From Nitrosospira sp. Is2 (GTDB lineage Bacteria > Pseudomonadota > Gammaproteobacteria > Burkholderiales > Nitrosomonadaceae), in NCBI RefSeq assembly GCF_033095785.1, contig NZ_CP137134.1:1860001-1924000 (forward strand): 64,000 nt of DNA. The letters are read 5' to 3'. The notes under the pieces were generated by a model that did no database searches, had not been told where the DNA came from, and saw only the letters and a list, made by a program, of their open reading frames with translations. Each line of letters begins with the position of its first letter. The stretch's first letter is position 1. Of the stretch, positions 44,309-54,019 are shown piece after piece. A program made the position numbers and the translations under genes.

Positions 44309-44711
44309 CGCTAGTGAGTTACTTCATGAATAGTTGCCAGGGCTGCAGAAGCGGTGGTGTAGGCTGAGCCTGATCAGCGTTTAGCGTCCCAATGTTCCGG
44401 TTCGCGATAGGGGTTATATGTTGATTTAAGCAACGCCGCGAGTTTTGTAATCTGGCGGCGTTCCGCTTTGGCGGATGTGGCTGTCGTCAAAAATATGCAA
44501 CCTGATATCAGACGGAAACCCCCCGTCAGCTTTGCACACTGATTTACAACCCTTTTTCGTCACACTCACCGTCCCTGATTCTGCCTCGCCCGATATCCCG
44601 GACGGAATCTGGCTCATACACCACGAGAATAGGGGAAACCTGCAGGAATTTTAAGAGACGGATCGAGGTGGCGGCGCAGCGCTGCGTCGCAGACTGCGTA
44701 GCCCCAATTTA
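44309..44711. other. Intergenic region
   Basis: About 400 bp between the CVNH gene and the end of the patatin pseudogene. No gene or clear element seen. Confidence 0.4.
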
Positions 44712-45773
44712 TCAGGCGTTCCTGGGTTCTATCGACATGTCTGAAAGCCTTGTCGGCTCGGCAGCCAGGCTGGAGGTGCGGTCTACCGGACACGGCAGGG
44801 CGGTCGCAAGCTTATAGTCGGCAATATTGGTCGTGATGCCCCAGTAACAGCCTTTTCGTAGTCCCGCCTCAAATGAACTGATCAATTGCCGCTTGCGTAG
44901 CCTGTGCACTTGGTCGTCAATCACATCAAGTACACGCTCGGTGTGGCGAAGCCAGTCTTCGCCCGGGTCTGCGTTTGGAGAAAACTTCCCGCCCCCATCA
45001 GATACCAGCACCGTATCTAAACGCTTCCACTGTTTCTAAGCCAAGCTGGTCAGAGATCCCGCCGTCAGTAAGCACCATTCGCTTACGATAACTGTCGGCT
45101 GCCAGGGATTCGCCGACCGGGGGGCTGAATGCTTCGGGGTTGAGATCAATGAACGCGGGCGAAAGAAAGGGCGGAAACGCGGACGAAGCAGTTACAGCCT
45201 CGGCCAAGGCGATTGTTGGATTGTGAATCTCCCCTACCTTGCAGTCTCTCATGTATGGTTTGGAAAAACATACCAGCGAACCGCTCTGCACGTTGGTCGC
45301 ATTGATTTCAAAACGAGGAGGATCGTCAGGCAGGTCCTGAAGCGTAGCATCGCCGAACAGGTATTTCCTGTAGGCGGCAGCCATCTTGTCGCTGATCGTT
45401 CCCGGTAGCAGTGCCCCGGTAATAACAGAACGGAGATCGACTGTTTCGTGCGCAAACGCTCGAATAGGATCAACGACTTCCCGAGTCAAGTTTAAAACCT
45501 GGCCTTTGTGAAAATCGAGTTGTTTCCACTTATGGCCAAGCAATGCGGCAGTGATTGATCCCCAGAGACACCGGAAACCCGTTTCAACTCCGAGAGGTAT
45601 CCGGTCTCATTCAGACGGATGAGTGCCCCGACGTGGAAGATCAACGCTCGGTATCCTCCTCCCGAAAGACACAAGCCTATTCCTTGCTCTGGCTTACGAG
45701 TGCCTAAATCACTTACGGGCGCAACTGCGAGTTCGAGATCAGTGACAGAATCAGGCACGGTAGTTACTCCCAT
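44712..45773 (-). pseudogene. Patatin-like phospholipase, two frameshifts
   Basis: Three consecutive frames give one patatin. First (from 45773): GIGLCLSGGGYRALIFHVGA then KRVSGVSG, the oxyanion loop and nucleophile elbow. Adding one G to the G4 run at 45560-45563 restores GVSGGSITAALLG and leads into the second frame (to 44998), which carries the catalytic Asp in VLTDGGISDQLGLE. A second shift near 45011-45025 leads to LDTVLVSDGGGKFSPNADPG and the C-terminus. Patatins hydrolyse phospholipids or lipid esters. As it stands no full-length enzyme can be made without frameshifting. Confidence 0.8.
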
Positions 45774-46095
45774 GACAGGTCAGTTTGGCGCAAAAAAATT
45801 GGCACTTAAAGCATAGCCGATAAACAGCATGTTTTAAGTACAACCGTCCAAGTCTTTCTGATCTGGCCGACAATGGGCGAAGGCTGAGACATCGAGCACC
45901 GGCACGCGTTTCGGATCTTACGATGCGGTTCAGTAAAACGGTCAGCCGGCACCTAATACCGGGCTGTCGGGTACGTGATCGAGTTGTGGACCGATTATAT
46001 GAGGGATGTCCTCCGATCATCACCTGACTGGCATTCGTGCCACTCATCGGCTAAGGCATTTTTGACTCTTCCGACAGCCTCTGCGCGTACGGTCG
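45774..46095. other. Intergenic region
   Basis: About 320 bp. An open minus-strand frame here is unconvincing. Nothing else seen. Confidence 0.4.
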
Positions 46096-48510
46096 TCATG
46101 CGAACCTACGCAATGCAACAGCCGCCCCAGCATAGATCAGGACAGCCAGGATGATCACCGCGGCAAACCCAAGATGAATTGCGAGTAACGTTGCAAGGAC
46201 TGCCCCCACTACCGACGCGAAGCCATTGATCGCCCATGCCCACGGTACGCTGTCTTGCGAGGTGTTCGCGAGCCGCATTGTGCCAGTAGGGAAGGGCATT
46301 CCCATGCATATCGCGAGTGGGGCGATCAACGCAATGGAAATAGCGATTTTTGTCGGATCGGGCAGGTGGATAAGCGCTTTAAACACCTCCGGCAGGATCA
46401 TGAGATAGGTTAAGGAAATCAACGCCATTATTACTATTACCACTGTCAGGTAGCTCCTGCCCATCTTTCCGCGTTGCAATCGTGCGGTAAGCCAGCTACC
46501 GGCGGCGGCGAACACCAGAAACGCGCACAAAACAACTGCGACTGCGTACAAGGGGTGGGCAAGAAAAAGCACGAACTTCTGAATGAAGGCGATTTCCATA
46601 AACATGAACGCCAGACCAATGGCGAGAAAGTACAGCGCGACCGGCGCGGCGGGCAGCGCGCGCCGGGCACGGGATACGGCCAGCGGCGCCAGGATCAGAA
46701 GAACGCTGGCGACAAACGCCTGGACCAAGGTCGCGACCAGCAGGGGATAGCTCCAGTCGAGTAGCGGCATGCCGCCCTGCTCTCGCAAAGCGAGCAGTTC
46801 CGCGGCTGCGCTCCATTTAAAGAATCGAAAAAAATAAGGCCGGTCATCCGTGGCTGGCTCGATGTAGAACTTGTACCGGTCGATAAAATCCTGCCGCTGC
46901 GAGCCCAGTAGTGCCACCGCTCCCTCGAAGAAGTACGGTTGCGCCAGGAGGTTGTACCGGTTTGCCTCATCCGCCGACATGCCTGGGTAATAGGCTACGT
47001 CGAAAGAACGTTTGCGACAGAACTCCTTGACCGCCTCGATTTCCACTGGCGTGAAATCGCTGTTCTTCACCAGCACGGTAACGGTTTTCCATCCCCTTAT
47101 CATGACAAGGCGTGCAGCGGGGCTGGACACACCGTCTTGTTCCAGGGCGATCACGGCTGTGGCGAACAGTTTTAGCGCGTCGCGGGGTGGAAGGGAAAGC
47201 CACCGGGTGATGGCCAACATCCCTCCCGGCGCCAAGCGGCTTAGATAGGTCCGTAACGCCTCTACCGTATAAAGGTAGCTTTCGCTCAGGCCGTACAACC
47301 CCGCCGAGGCGACGCCGAACGAGTCCAGCAGTGCCACCTGCACGAGATCATAGCGGTCGGTGGTCGTGTTGGCGAAGCCGCGTGCCTCTGCTTTGTGCAC
47401 ATGCACTTCCGGCCGATGGTAAAGGTCACCTGCAAACTCCCGGAAGCGCTGCTCCACCAGATCGATTACGTTGCGATCAAGCTCTACCGCATCAACAGCA
47501 GACGCACCGTGGTAGAGCGCCTGCAGAACATCGCTGCCGGGACCGGCGCCGAGCACCAAAACATGCGGCGGTTTAAGTGACGGCTTGAGCACATGGTAGG
47601 GCAGCGCTGAGGTAAGCTGGTCGAGGTAAGCCAGCGGCGCTAAAGTGCCATCGAACTGTGTGAGCACAGATGGCCCATCACCATCTACGAACACGCCTAA
47701 CTGGGGCGGAGGCTCGTCCATCGCGTTGAGACTCATTCCCGGCGCATGGCGGAACGGAATACGCGGGCTTCCCACTACTGACACCTGCCCCAGCGGGCTG
47801 GAGCGCTCATCAAGCAAACGCGTCCCCGCAATATTCAACGTTTGGCTCAAATCCTTATAGGTAGAAGGAACGCCTTTCAGCCAGGTGCTGGGTACAACCA
47901 TGGCGATCAAAAAAGCCAGTCCAAGAAAAACGCCCATCCATTTCCGCTTCATCTTCATTTCTAATATGGCGACGGCGGTGGCGAGAAAAGCAAGTGCGGT
48001 AACAATGGCCAGTATTTTGTGAGGCGGTGCGAGAAACAGCACAGCAATAACGCCAAGGCTGCCGACCCCCGCGCCCAGAATGTCGGAAGCATAGATACGG
48101 CCAGCCTGGCGGGCGAAGTGCCACATCACCAGGCCGATCCCCAGGCCGCCGCAAAAGAAGGGTGCCATCATCAGCAGATAGATCGCGAGCAGTCCCGTAA
48201 GCTGGGTTTTATCCCATAACAGTTCCAGTGGATTAAAAGGAACCTGTTGCGCAAGGAGAAAAGCGGTGGGCATCAAAACAGCCATCCCCACAGTGGCCGT
48301 CACATAGGCTATTCCGACATGCGGGGCGATCTTGTCCTGCAGCAACGTCAGTACTGCCCCGCTTGCGCCGTACCCGAGCATCGCAGCGCTGATGATCATG
48401 TAGGCGAAGTGGTGCCACAGAACAATGCTGAACAAGCGCGTCAGCAGGACCTCATACGCCAGGACGCACGCGGAGAGCAGCGCAATGGCGATAAATGGCG
48501 GCCGCGGCAT
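46096..48510 (-). CDS. Membrane-bound spermidine-synthase-like methyltransferase-fold protein
   Basis: 804 residues. Seven or so N-terminal membrane helices (about 5-205), a soluble SAM/dcSAM-binding domain with VLVLGAGPGSDVLQALYHGA followed by AVELD (about 315-345), and another seven helices (about 610-800). Members of this group resemble spermidine synthase fused to transporter-like membrane domains; substrates are unknown. Its start overlaps the stop of pcm (TAATG on the minus strand at 48512-48508), so both are co-translated. Confidence 0.8.
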   Translation of the reverse strand: MPRPPFIAIALLSACVLAYEVLLTRLFSIVLWHHFAYMIISAAMLGYGASGAVLTLLQDKIAPHVGIAYVTATVGMAVLMPTAFLLAQQVPFNPLELLWDKTQLTGLLAIYLLMMAPFFCGGLGIGLVMWHFARQAGRIYASDILGAGVGSLGVIAVLFLAPPHKILAIVTALAFLATAVAILEMKMKRKWMGVFLGLAFLIAMVVPSTWLKGVPSTYKDLSQTLNIAGTRLLDERSSPLGQVSVVGSPRIPFRHAPGMSLNAMDEPPPQLGVFVDGDGPSVLTQFDGTLAPLAYLDQLTSALPYHVLKPSLKPPHVLVLGAGPGSDVLQALYHGASAVDAVELDRNVIDLVEQRFREFAGDLYHRPEVHVHKAEARGFANTTTDRYDLVQVALLDSFGVASAGLYGLSESYLYTVEALRTYLSRLAPGGMLAITRWLSLPPRDALKLFATAVIALEQDGVSSPAARLVMIRGWKTVTVLVKNSDFTPVEIEAVKEFCRKRSFDVAYYPGMSADEANRYNLLAQPYFFEGAVALLGSQRQDFIDRYKFYIEPATDDRPYFFRFFKWSAAAELLALREQGGMPLLDWSYPLLVATLVQAFVASVLLILAPLAVSRARRALPAAPVALYFLAIGLAFMFMEIAFIQKFVLFLAHPLYAVAVVLCAFLVFAAAGSWLTARLQRGKMGRSYLTVVIVIMALISLTYLMILPEVFKALIHLPDPTKIAISIALIAPLAICMGMPFPTGTMRLANTSQDSVPWAWAINGFASVVGAVLATLLAIHLGFAAVIILAVLIYAGAAVALRRFA

Positions 48511-49214
48511 TAGTGCCCGCCGGTCAGCGGGACAAACCTCACCGGCTCAATTTGGCGACTGGAGACCGAACCGTCGGGTTTTTTTTCCACCAGCATTAAA
48601 TATTGAGTCATGAAACTCGCGCCAAGCGGGATCACCATGCGCCCGCCCGGTTTCAACTGCTTGAGCAGAGGGGGCGGCACGTGACTGGCAGCCGCTGTTA
48701 CGATGATGCCATCGAATGGTGCCGCCTCCGGCCAGCCATAGTACCCGTCGCCGAGCCTGATTTGAACGTTGTGGTAGCCGAGAGACTGGAGCCGCTCCGT
48801 GGCCTGCTGTCCCAGTGGCTCGATAATTTCGATGCTATAGACCGATTTGGCGATTTCCGCCAGAACAGCCGCCTGATAACCTGAGCCCGTACCGATTTCG
48901 AGGATCTTGTCGCCACCCTTGACCCTGAGCAGATCCGTCATCAGTGCAACCACAATGGGCTGCGAAATGGTTTGGCCATAGCCGATGGGAAGGGGCTGGT
49001 TGCGATAGCCAAACAGCGCCAGCCAGGACGGCACGAAACGATGGCGCTCCACCTTTCCCATGGCAGCCGTAACGGCGGAAGAAGGCGGCGCACTACCGGA
49101 TGCAGCGATCACCTCCGCCACCATTTTTTGACGCAAGGCCGCATAGTCCTCTCCATAGGAGGGAAATCCCCAACAAAGGGCGAAGAGCGCGCCTGGAACG
49201 AACTGCCATTTCAT
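48510..49214 (-). CDS. pcm: Protein-L-isoaspartate O-methyltransferase, exported form
   Basis: 234 residues. A signal peptide (about 1-21, WGFPSYGED) precedes a Pcm domain: RHRFVPSWLALFGYRNQPLP with GYGQTISQP, and SAM motif ILEIGTGSGYQAAVLAE. The enzyme methylates isoaspartyl residues so that damaged proteins can be repaired. Most Pcm proteins are cytoplasmic; the leader suggests a periplasmic form. First gene of a two-gene operon with the spermidine-synthase-like membrane protein. Confidence 0.88.
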   Translation of the reverse strand: MKWQFVPGALFALCWGFPSYGEDYAALRQKMVAEVIAASGSAPPSSAVTAAMGKVERHRFVPSWLALFGYRNQPLPIGYGQTISQPIVVALMTDLLRVKGGDKILEIGTGSGYQAAVLAEIAKSVYSIEIIEPLGQQATERLQSLGYHNVQIRLGDGYYGWPEAAPFDGIIVTAAASHVPPPLLKQLKPGGRMVIPLGASFMTQYLMLVEKKPDGSVSSRQIEPVRFVPLTGGH

Positions 49215-49308
49215 AACTTCATTAAAGCAAATTCGTGGGAAGCTGCTGGACTAAATGGCCGCTGTCATCCTGAAAATTAATGAAGCGTTTGAGGCAATTC
49301 GTTGGGCC

Positions 49309-49890
49309 CTATCGCGGTGGGGGCGGTGGCGGGATGCCAGGAGGTGGAGGCGGGGGTGGCGGGAAGGGGTTTCTCTGCACACCTCTGGCAGGAGGATAGG
49401 ATGGGTATGACAGATTCATGTGCTGGTTGACGCCGCGGATGTAAGGGTTGTTGGCTATCTGCCCCGGTACGGGCACACGATGACCTTTACCATACATGCA
49501 TTGCACATATCCGTTATCGTAGCGTTGCTGGCTGGCATATCCGGATGCCCCTGCGGTATGCGTCCCGGCCAAACTGCCGACCACCAGACCGGTCCCTGCC
49601 CCGATAGCCGCGCCTCGTCCACCTCCCAATGCCGCGCCCGCGGCCGCGCCTAGTCCAGTGCCAACGGCAGCGCTCGCGGCAGAGCTGGATATTGACGCCC
49701 GGTTCGGCGTCATGCCGTCAATCTGTTCGTGGGCAAACTGTCGGCAATAGTAATCGTCGTGGCGGAACTGTTCGAAACTTTTGCCAGAGCCCGGGAGGGC
49801 CATCATGCTGGGACCAGTCGGGACGCTGGCGCAAGCGGCTAGCGAAGAAATCGCCACCAGGGCGGAAAATCGGGAAACTTTTCCCATCAT
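49309..49890 (-). CDS. Glycine-zipper lipoprotein-like envelope protein
   Basis: 193 residues. Lipobox LAAC at about 17-20 suggests a lipoprotein. Residues 65-115 hold Gly/Ala-rich zipper helices (GTGLGAAAGAALGGGRGAAI), flanked by YYCRQFAHEQI and YVQCMYGKGHRVPV. The last 35 residues are Pro-rich with a run of eight Pro. Glycine-zipper lipoproteins sit in the outer membrane. A related zipper protein is encoded at 51753. Confidence 0.75.
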   Translation of the reverse strand: MMGKVSRFSALVAISSLAACASVPTGPSMMALPGSGKSFEQFRHDDYYCRQFAHEQIDGMTPNRASISSSAASAAVGTGLGAAAGAALGGGRGAAIGAGTGLVVGSLAGTHTAGASGYASQQRYDNGYVQCMYGKGHRVPVPGQIANNPYIRGVNQHMNLSYPSYPPARGVQRNPFPPPPPPPPGIPPPPPPR

Positions 49891-49899
49891 CGCCTCGCC

Positions 49900-50394
49900 T
49901 TATTGACGCGGCTCAGGAGCAACCTGAAGCCAGCCGCCAGGGCAGTTTTTAACGTATGGATAGTAGCCTTCCGGCTGCCGGCAGTAATGCCAATAGTTGG
50001 CACTCGGTGCGGGCGGCTGCACCTGCACGATCTCCTGCTGAATATAAACTGGGGGTGCAGACGGCGGCAAAACGACGGGGGCGACCGGTGCGTAACCGTA
50101 GTTTGGCGGATACCCGTAATTGGCGCCATACCCTACAGGCGGATAGCCATATGAAGGTGGATAGTATGGTGCTCTTGCCATCGAACCTATACCGTAGCCC
50201 AATACTCCCATCCCCAGCCCCAGACCAAACCCGCCCCATCCCCCTCCGTGGTGATGGCCATGGTGATGATGGCCGCCGTGATGATGGTGCCCGCCGTGGT
50301 GGTGATGGCCGTGACCTCCACGCGCCCATGAAGTATTGGCCTGGACGGACCCAAGCAGCACCAGGGCAGCGCAGAGCAAGCTCATTCTTCTCAT
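49900..50394 (-). CDS. His/Gly-rich secreted protein A
   Basis: 164 residues from ATG 50394 (an upstream in-frame start at 50439 would bury the signal peptide). Signal peptide MRRMSLLCAALVLLGSVQAN. Residues 24-55 contain about 20 His in HGHHHHGGHHHHG repeats, followed by a Gly-rich hydrophobic helix and a Tyr/Pro-rich region; the C-terminus YYPYVKNCPGGWLQVAP is a short conserved module. The His tract suggests nickel, copper or zinc binding. Paralogue at 50457. Confidence 0.75.
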   Translation of the reverse strand: MRRMSLLCAALVLLGSVQANTSWARGGHGHHHHGGHHHHGGHHHHGHHHGGGWGGFGLGLGMGVLGYGIGSMARAPYYPPSYGYPPVGYGANYGYPPNYGYAPVAPVVLPPSAPPVYIQQEIVQVQPPAPSANYWHYCRQPEGYYPYVKNCPGGWLQVAPEPRQ

Positions 50395-50456
50395 TCCGTA
50401 ACTCCATTCCGTGATGGCTGCGTTTATCGAAAGAAACAATCAGTGCCTCAAGTTGC

Positions 50457-50810
50457 TTACCTTCCCCACTGTTGTATATAACCCGGCGAGGCGGGGGGGG
50501 CGTAACTCGGCGCATAACCATAACCGCCATAACCAGGCGCGTAGCCCGAAGCCGGCGGGTAGCCGTATGAGGGAGGATAGGAAGGAGCCCGGCTGCCATA
50601 GTAGCCAAGGCCATAACCTAGTAGGCCGAGCCCTAGCGCCAGCCCAATTCCTCCGTGACCCCCTCGGTGATGGTTGTGGCCGTGCTGATGGTGCCCATGG
50701 TTATGGTGCCCATGATTATGGTGTCCGTGACCTCTGCCTGCCCACGCATGGTTTGTGGGCATTGACCCGAGCAGGATGAGCGCGACACAGATCAATCTTA
50801 TTTTTCTCAT
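50457..50810 (-). CDS. His/Gly-rich secreted protein B
   Basis: 117 residues. Signal peptide MRKIRLICVALILLGSMPTN is close to that of the adjacent paralogue. A HGHHNHG-type tract (about 28-50) is followed by GIGLALGLGLLGYGLGYYG and a Tyr/Pro/Gly tail. It lacks the C-terminal NCPGGW module of paralogue A. Tandem duplication is likely. Possible metal buffering in the periplasm. Confidence 0.75.
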   Translation of the reverse strand: MRKIRLICVALILLGSMPTNHAWAGRGHGHHNHGHHNHGHHQHGHNHHRGGHGGIGLALGLGLLGYGLGYYGSRAPSYPPSYGYPPASGYAPGYGGYGYAPSYAPPASPGYIQQWGR

Positions 50811-51327
50811 TTATGTTTTCAATCCATAGTAGTAGGTATGTTCCATGCCGGGAGTGAAGTAGGATTTTTCCGAAATCCTGTTTTCATTGCGGCCATGTGG
50901 ATATAACGCATCAGTGGAAGATTCCGTTGTCTTGCAAAACCAAAAATTTCACGAAAAATTCACAACTCTTCAAGCGTGTCAAACAGAGAATCCGGCGTTC
51001 AAGGGTCGGGTCGAAAAACTGGTGCGAAGCGGCCGAGTTTAATTCACCCCATACCGGCATCTACCGCACCCCAGCAGTCGCAGTTCGGGGGCTTGTAAAC
51101 GACGGGGAATAGACGTTGCGTTATCGGAGATATGAAAATGATTTGATACCTGCTTTCTGTTTCAACAGTGTACTTAAGTCCAATGGTCACGCTAATCGGG
51201 TACGGGTAATATAAAAAAAACGTAATAGTTCGCAAAGAACATGATGTTGTGTATTCTGTGCGCTCGGCTCAGCAGTAATGAAGCCGACTAACTTTGCTTT
51301 GGATTTAAACTACAAGAGGGAGCAGTC
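50811..51327. other. Divergent intergenic region
   Basis: About 520 bp between His-rich genes reading left and right. It includes dyad motif copy 4 at 51169-51182. No gene seen. Confidence 0.45.
51169..51182 (+). promoter_or_regulatory. Dyad motif copy 4 (TGTACTTAAGTCCA)
   Basis: The most symmetrical copy: 12 of 14 positions match its own reverse complement. Oriented toward the His-rich gene that starts 146 bp downstream. Confidence 0.5.
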
Positions 51328-51687
51328 ATGCGTAAAAGTGCAACGGTGTTATTGGCGGGTTTTATTCTCATGGGCGGCAACGCAGCGCTGGCGCGCGACG
51401 GTGGCGGGGGCCAGCATGGAGACCATCCTAGCGGCGCAGGCGGTAAGGCAACAGAGCATATGGGACAGCAGGGAAGCGCGAACTCAAATGCTCAGTGGAG
51501 TTCGGGCGCCACGAAGGGTCAGGAACGATCCGAGGTGAGGCATCAAGACCACGCAGGGCATTTGGGAGCGAAGGATGAGCATGCGAATGGAAAAGGCAAG
51601 CATAAGGGCCATGAAAACGGGGGCAAGGATAAGGATAAGGGTGGCAAGCATACAAGCCATCAGCACAAGGATCACGGCGCTCACTGA
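51328..51687 (+). CDS. His/Lys-rich secreted protein C
   Basis: 119 residues; GAGGGAG precedes the ATG. Signal peptide MRKSATVLLAGFILMGGNAA then LARD. The mature chain is almost wholly hydrophilic: Gly/Ser at first, then Lys, His and Asp (about 15 His), ending KHTSHQHKDHGAH. Probably unstructured and metal binding. Followed 65 bp later by a glycine-zipper gene on the same strand. Confidence 0.75.
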   Translation: MRKSATVLLAGFILMGGNAALARDGGGGQHGDHPSGAGGKATEHMGQQGSANSNAQWSSGATKGQERSEVRHQDHAGHLGAKDEHANGKGKHKGHENGGKDKDKGGKHTSHQHKDHGAH

Positions 51688-51752
51688 GATACGCTTACCG
51701 GGGTGGCGGGGAGTTGAGGTAATAGTGGCAGAAGACTTAAGAAGGAGATCAA

Positions 51753-52328
51753 GTGTCAAACGAATCGGTTAATTATTGGAAGCTTGTAACCATTGGAATA
51801 CTGCTGGTAGGTGCAAGCGTTGGCGCAACCTTGATGATCACCGGAAAGGACTCGAAGACAGGGCAGCCTGAATCTCCCGCTGCGCAAGTCGAGTTGACTC
51901 CTGCCCCTGGGGCTGGAGAGAAGGGCGGGCCGACCCCGGCGCCTGCCCGTGTCGCGCAGTCAACTAGAACGGCTTCTGCCGGCGTGCCCCCTCCTCCGCC
52001 ACAAACTGCACATCCGGGCCGGGCGGCCCAGCCTGCACATCCTTCACAGTCGGTCATGCAGGCTTGCAACCAGTACGCGAATGAGCAGGTAGACAGCAAA
52101 ACCGAAGAAGTACTCAAAAACGCCGCTCTGGGTGCCGCCATAGGCGCTGCAGTTGGCGCTGCCGGCGGTGCGATCGCAGGCGGAGGGAGCGGGGCCGGGA
52201 AGGGAGCCGCCATTGGCGGGGTAACTGGCGCGGCCGGGGGATCGCTTTATGGACTTAATGAAACCAAATCACATGATGCACAGTATCGCGAAGCGTACGC
52301 CTCGTGTATGCATTCGAAGGGTTACTGA
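51753..52328 (+). CDS. Glycine-zipper membrane protein
   Basis: 191 residues from GTG 51753 (GAAGGAGATCAA upstream). An N-terminal signal-anchor helix (about 10-30) leads to a Pro/Ala-rich linker and a glycine-zipper region (about 128-165, with GAAIGAAVGAAGGAIAGGGS). It shares the zipper and a YxxCMxxKG-type ending (YASCMHSKGY) with the lipoprotein at 49309, showing common descent. Likely in the inner membrane, spanning the periplasm. Confidence 0.75.
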   Translation: MSNESVNYWKLVTIGILLVGASVGATLMITGKDSKTGQPESPAAQVELTPAPGAGEKGGPTPAPARVAQSTRTASAGVPPPPPQTAHPGRAAQPAHPSQSVMQACNQYANEQVDSKTEEVLKNAALGAAIGAAVGAAGGAIAGGGSGAGKGAAIGGVTGAAGGSLYGLNETKSHDAQYREAYASCMHSKGY

Positions 52329-52422
52329 TCACGCGGGATAAATGCCCTGGACTCCCTGGCGGCGCCGGGGCATCTACTCCATTGCAATGCCCGAACTGGT
52401 ACCGCCGTTCGGGTAGCTGGCA

Positions 52423-53577
52423 TCATTCCATCACTGCCGGCAACTGAGCGGCAAGCGCGTTTCTCTCCTTGGTTGATGCGCCGAGCAGCGCAAAGCCAAG
52501 CAATTTGTCGTCCATGCTTTTGAACAATGCCTTGACGCTGTCTGCGTCCTCCTCGACCAGCCATTCGCCCTGCGCGCTGGCATCGGGCGGTGACACCACC
52601 GTGGGACAGGCCGGTGTTTTTACCAGCACCGGCATCGCAGGATACCGTACTGGCGTAGGGTTTTGCGCAAGCGTCGCCGCAAGGCCGCGGGCGGCATGCA
52701 TGATTGGCATGACGAACGGGAGCACCCTCCCTTCGATCTCCGCGCAGTCGCCAAGCGCATATATACCTTCATGGCGGGTTTGCAGCGAGCGCCCGACCTT
52801 AATGCCGCGATTTATCTCGATCCCGGCTGCTTCAGCCAGGGCAGTTCGCGGCCGAAGCCCTACCGCGGAGAGCACGATATCCGTTTGTATGATTTCCCCG
52901 TTGGAGAGGGTTACGCGCAAGCTTTCATGGATGCGCTCCACGCTTCTGGTCGTGGTCCCCAGGTGAAAAACCACTCCGGCTGCTTCCAGCTTACGCTGCA
53001 TGAAGGCCCCTCCTGCCTGGGGCAGAAGCCGGCCCAGAGGTTGCGCGCCGAGGTCAATGACCCGTACGCGGTAACCGGCGATGGTCAGATCGTTGGCAAA
53101 CTCGCAGCCGATCAGGCCAGCGCCCAGGATCGTCACATCCTTTTTCCCTTCCAGGGTGCCACGCAGCCGTCGGTAATCGTCAAGATCATTGACTGACAGA
53201 ATAGCCTCCGTTCCGTCGCCTTCCAAAGGCAGTCGAATCGGATCAGCCCCTAACGCGAGGATGAGCTGACTGTACGACAACTGTTCCCCGTTCTGTAGCC
53301 TCACGCTTTTCGTGGCAGCGTCGATTGCCGTCACCCGGCTATGTGCACGGACGGTCAACTTCAACTGCTCGGCCATTTTGTCGTGCGTGGCGGTAACGAT
53401 CGACGCAGGCGTTTTTCCGGTCGCCAGAGCATTGGAAAGGGTCGGCTTGGAGTAAAAACCGCCGTGATCCGCTGAAATGATCTGTATGGGTGTTTCTGTG
53501 TCCAGCTTGCGAAATTCCCGCGCCACGGTGTATCCGGCAAGGCCGCTACCAATGATAGTCACAGGTGAAGAACTCAT
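52423..53577 (-). CDS. FAD-dependent rubredoxin-NAD(+) reductase
   Basis: 384 residues with two nucleotide-binding folds: FAD site VTIIGSGLAGYTVAREFRKL and NAD site VTILGAGLIGCEFANDL, plus YALGDCAEIEG near the C-terminal FAD motif. The closest named group is rubredoxin reductase, which passes electrons from NADH to rubredoxin for oxygen or peroxide detoxification or hydroxylation. No rubredoxin gene is adjacent, so the electron acceptor is unproven. Confidence 0.85.
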   Translation of the reverse strand: MSSSPVTIIGSGLAGYTVAREFRKLDTETPIQIISADHGGFYSKPTLSNALATGKTPASIVTATHDKMAEQLKLTVRAHSRVTAIDAATKSVRLQNGEQLSYSQLILALGADPIRLPLEGDGTEAILSVNDLDDYRRLRGTLEGKKDVTILGAGLIGCEFANDLTIAGYRVRVIDLGAQPLGRLLPQAGGAFMQRKLEAAGVVFHLGTTTRSVERIHESLRVTLSNGEIIQTDIVLSAVGLRPRTALAEAAGIEINRGIKVGRSLQTRHEGIYALGDCAEIEGRVLPFVMPIMHAARGLAATLAQNPTPVRYPAMPVLVKTPACPTVVSPPDASAQGEWLVEEDADSVKALFKSMDDKLLGFALLGASTKERNALAAQLPAVME

Positions 53578-54019
53578 GCCTATGCTTCCCCTCTAACGAA
53601 AACGGCAGCCGTTGCCCCGTTCTGGATCCCGCCGTTCTGGATCCGCCTGGTTTTCAAGGCGCGTTTCGTGCTGGTGAAGCCTTTGTCATGCATAAGAATA
53701 AAAAAATGGCACATGTGGTTCGCGCTTGGCATCATGTAAATGGGCTGAATAATGAATTGGTTTGATTAGGATGGGTTGGAAAAGTTTAATGACGAACGCG
53801 AAATTAATAACCGCAGCTGTAGCTGTAGATTCACCTGTAAGGTTGAACAACACTTGTCCTGTCATCCGGGCTCGATAGGACCTGCTTCAATGAGCCTGAC
53901 TCACTTCCCTGTCGAGCACGTGCTCCAGGGTTTTTCATGCGGCGGGTTTCCGCTGGTGTAGACTTCCACGTCGCGCTGCTATGCTGGAAGCAGCGGCACA
54001 TTATATAGATGAGCGCAAC
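53578..54019. other. Divergent intergenic region
   Basis: About 440 bp between the reductase and the glxR gene, no supported gene. A 13-bp direct repeat CCGTTCTGGATCC occurs twice near 53617-53643. Confidence 0.4.

Noticed and set aside
53617..53643. Direct repeat CCGTTCTGGATCC
   Set aside because: Two short copies only, no flanking element or insertion sequence; most likely local slippage.
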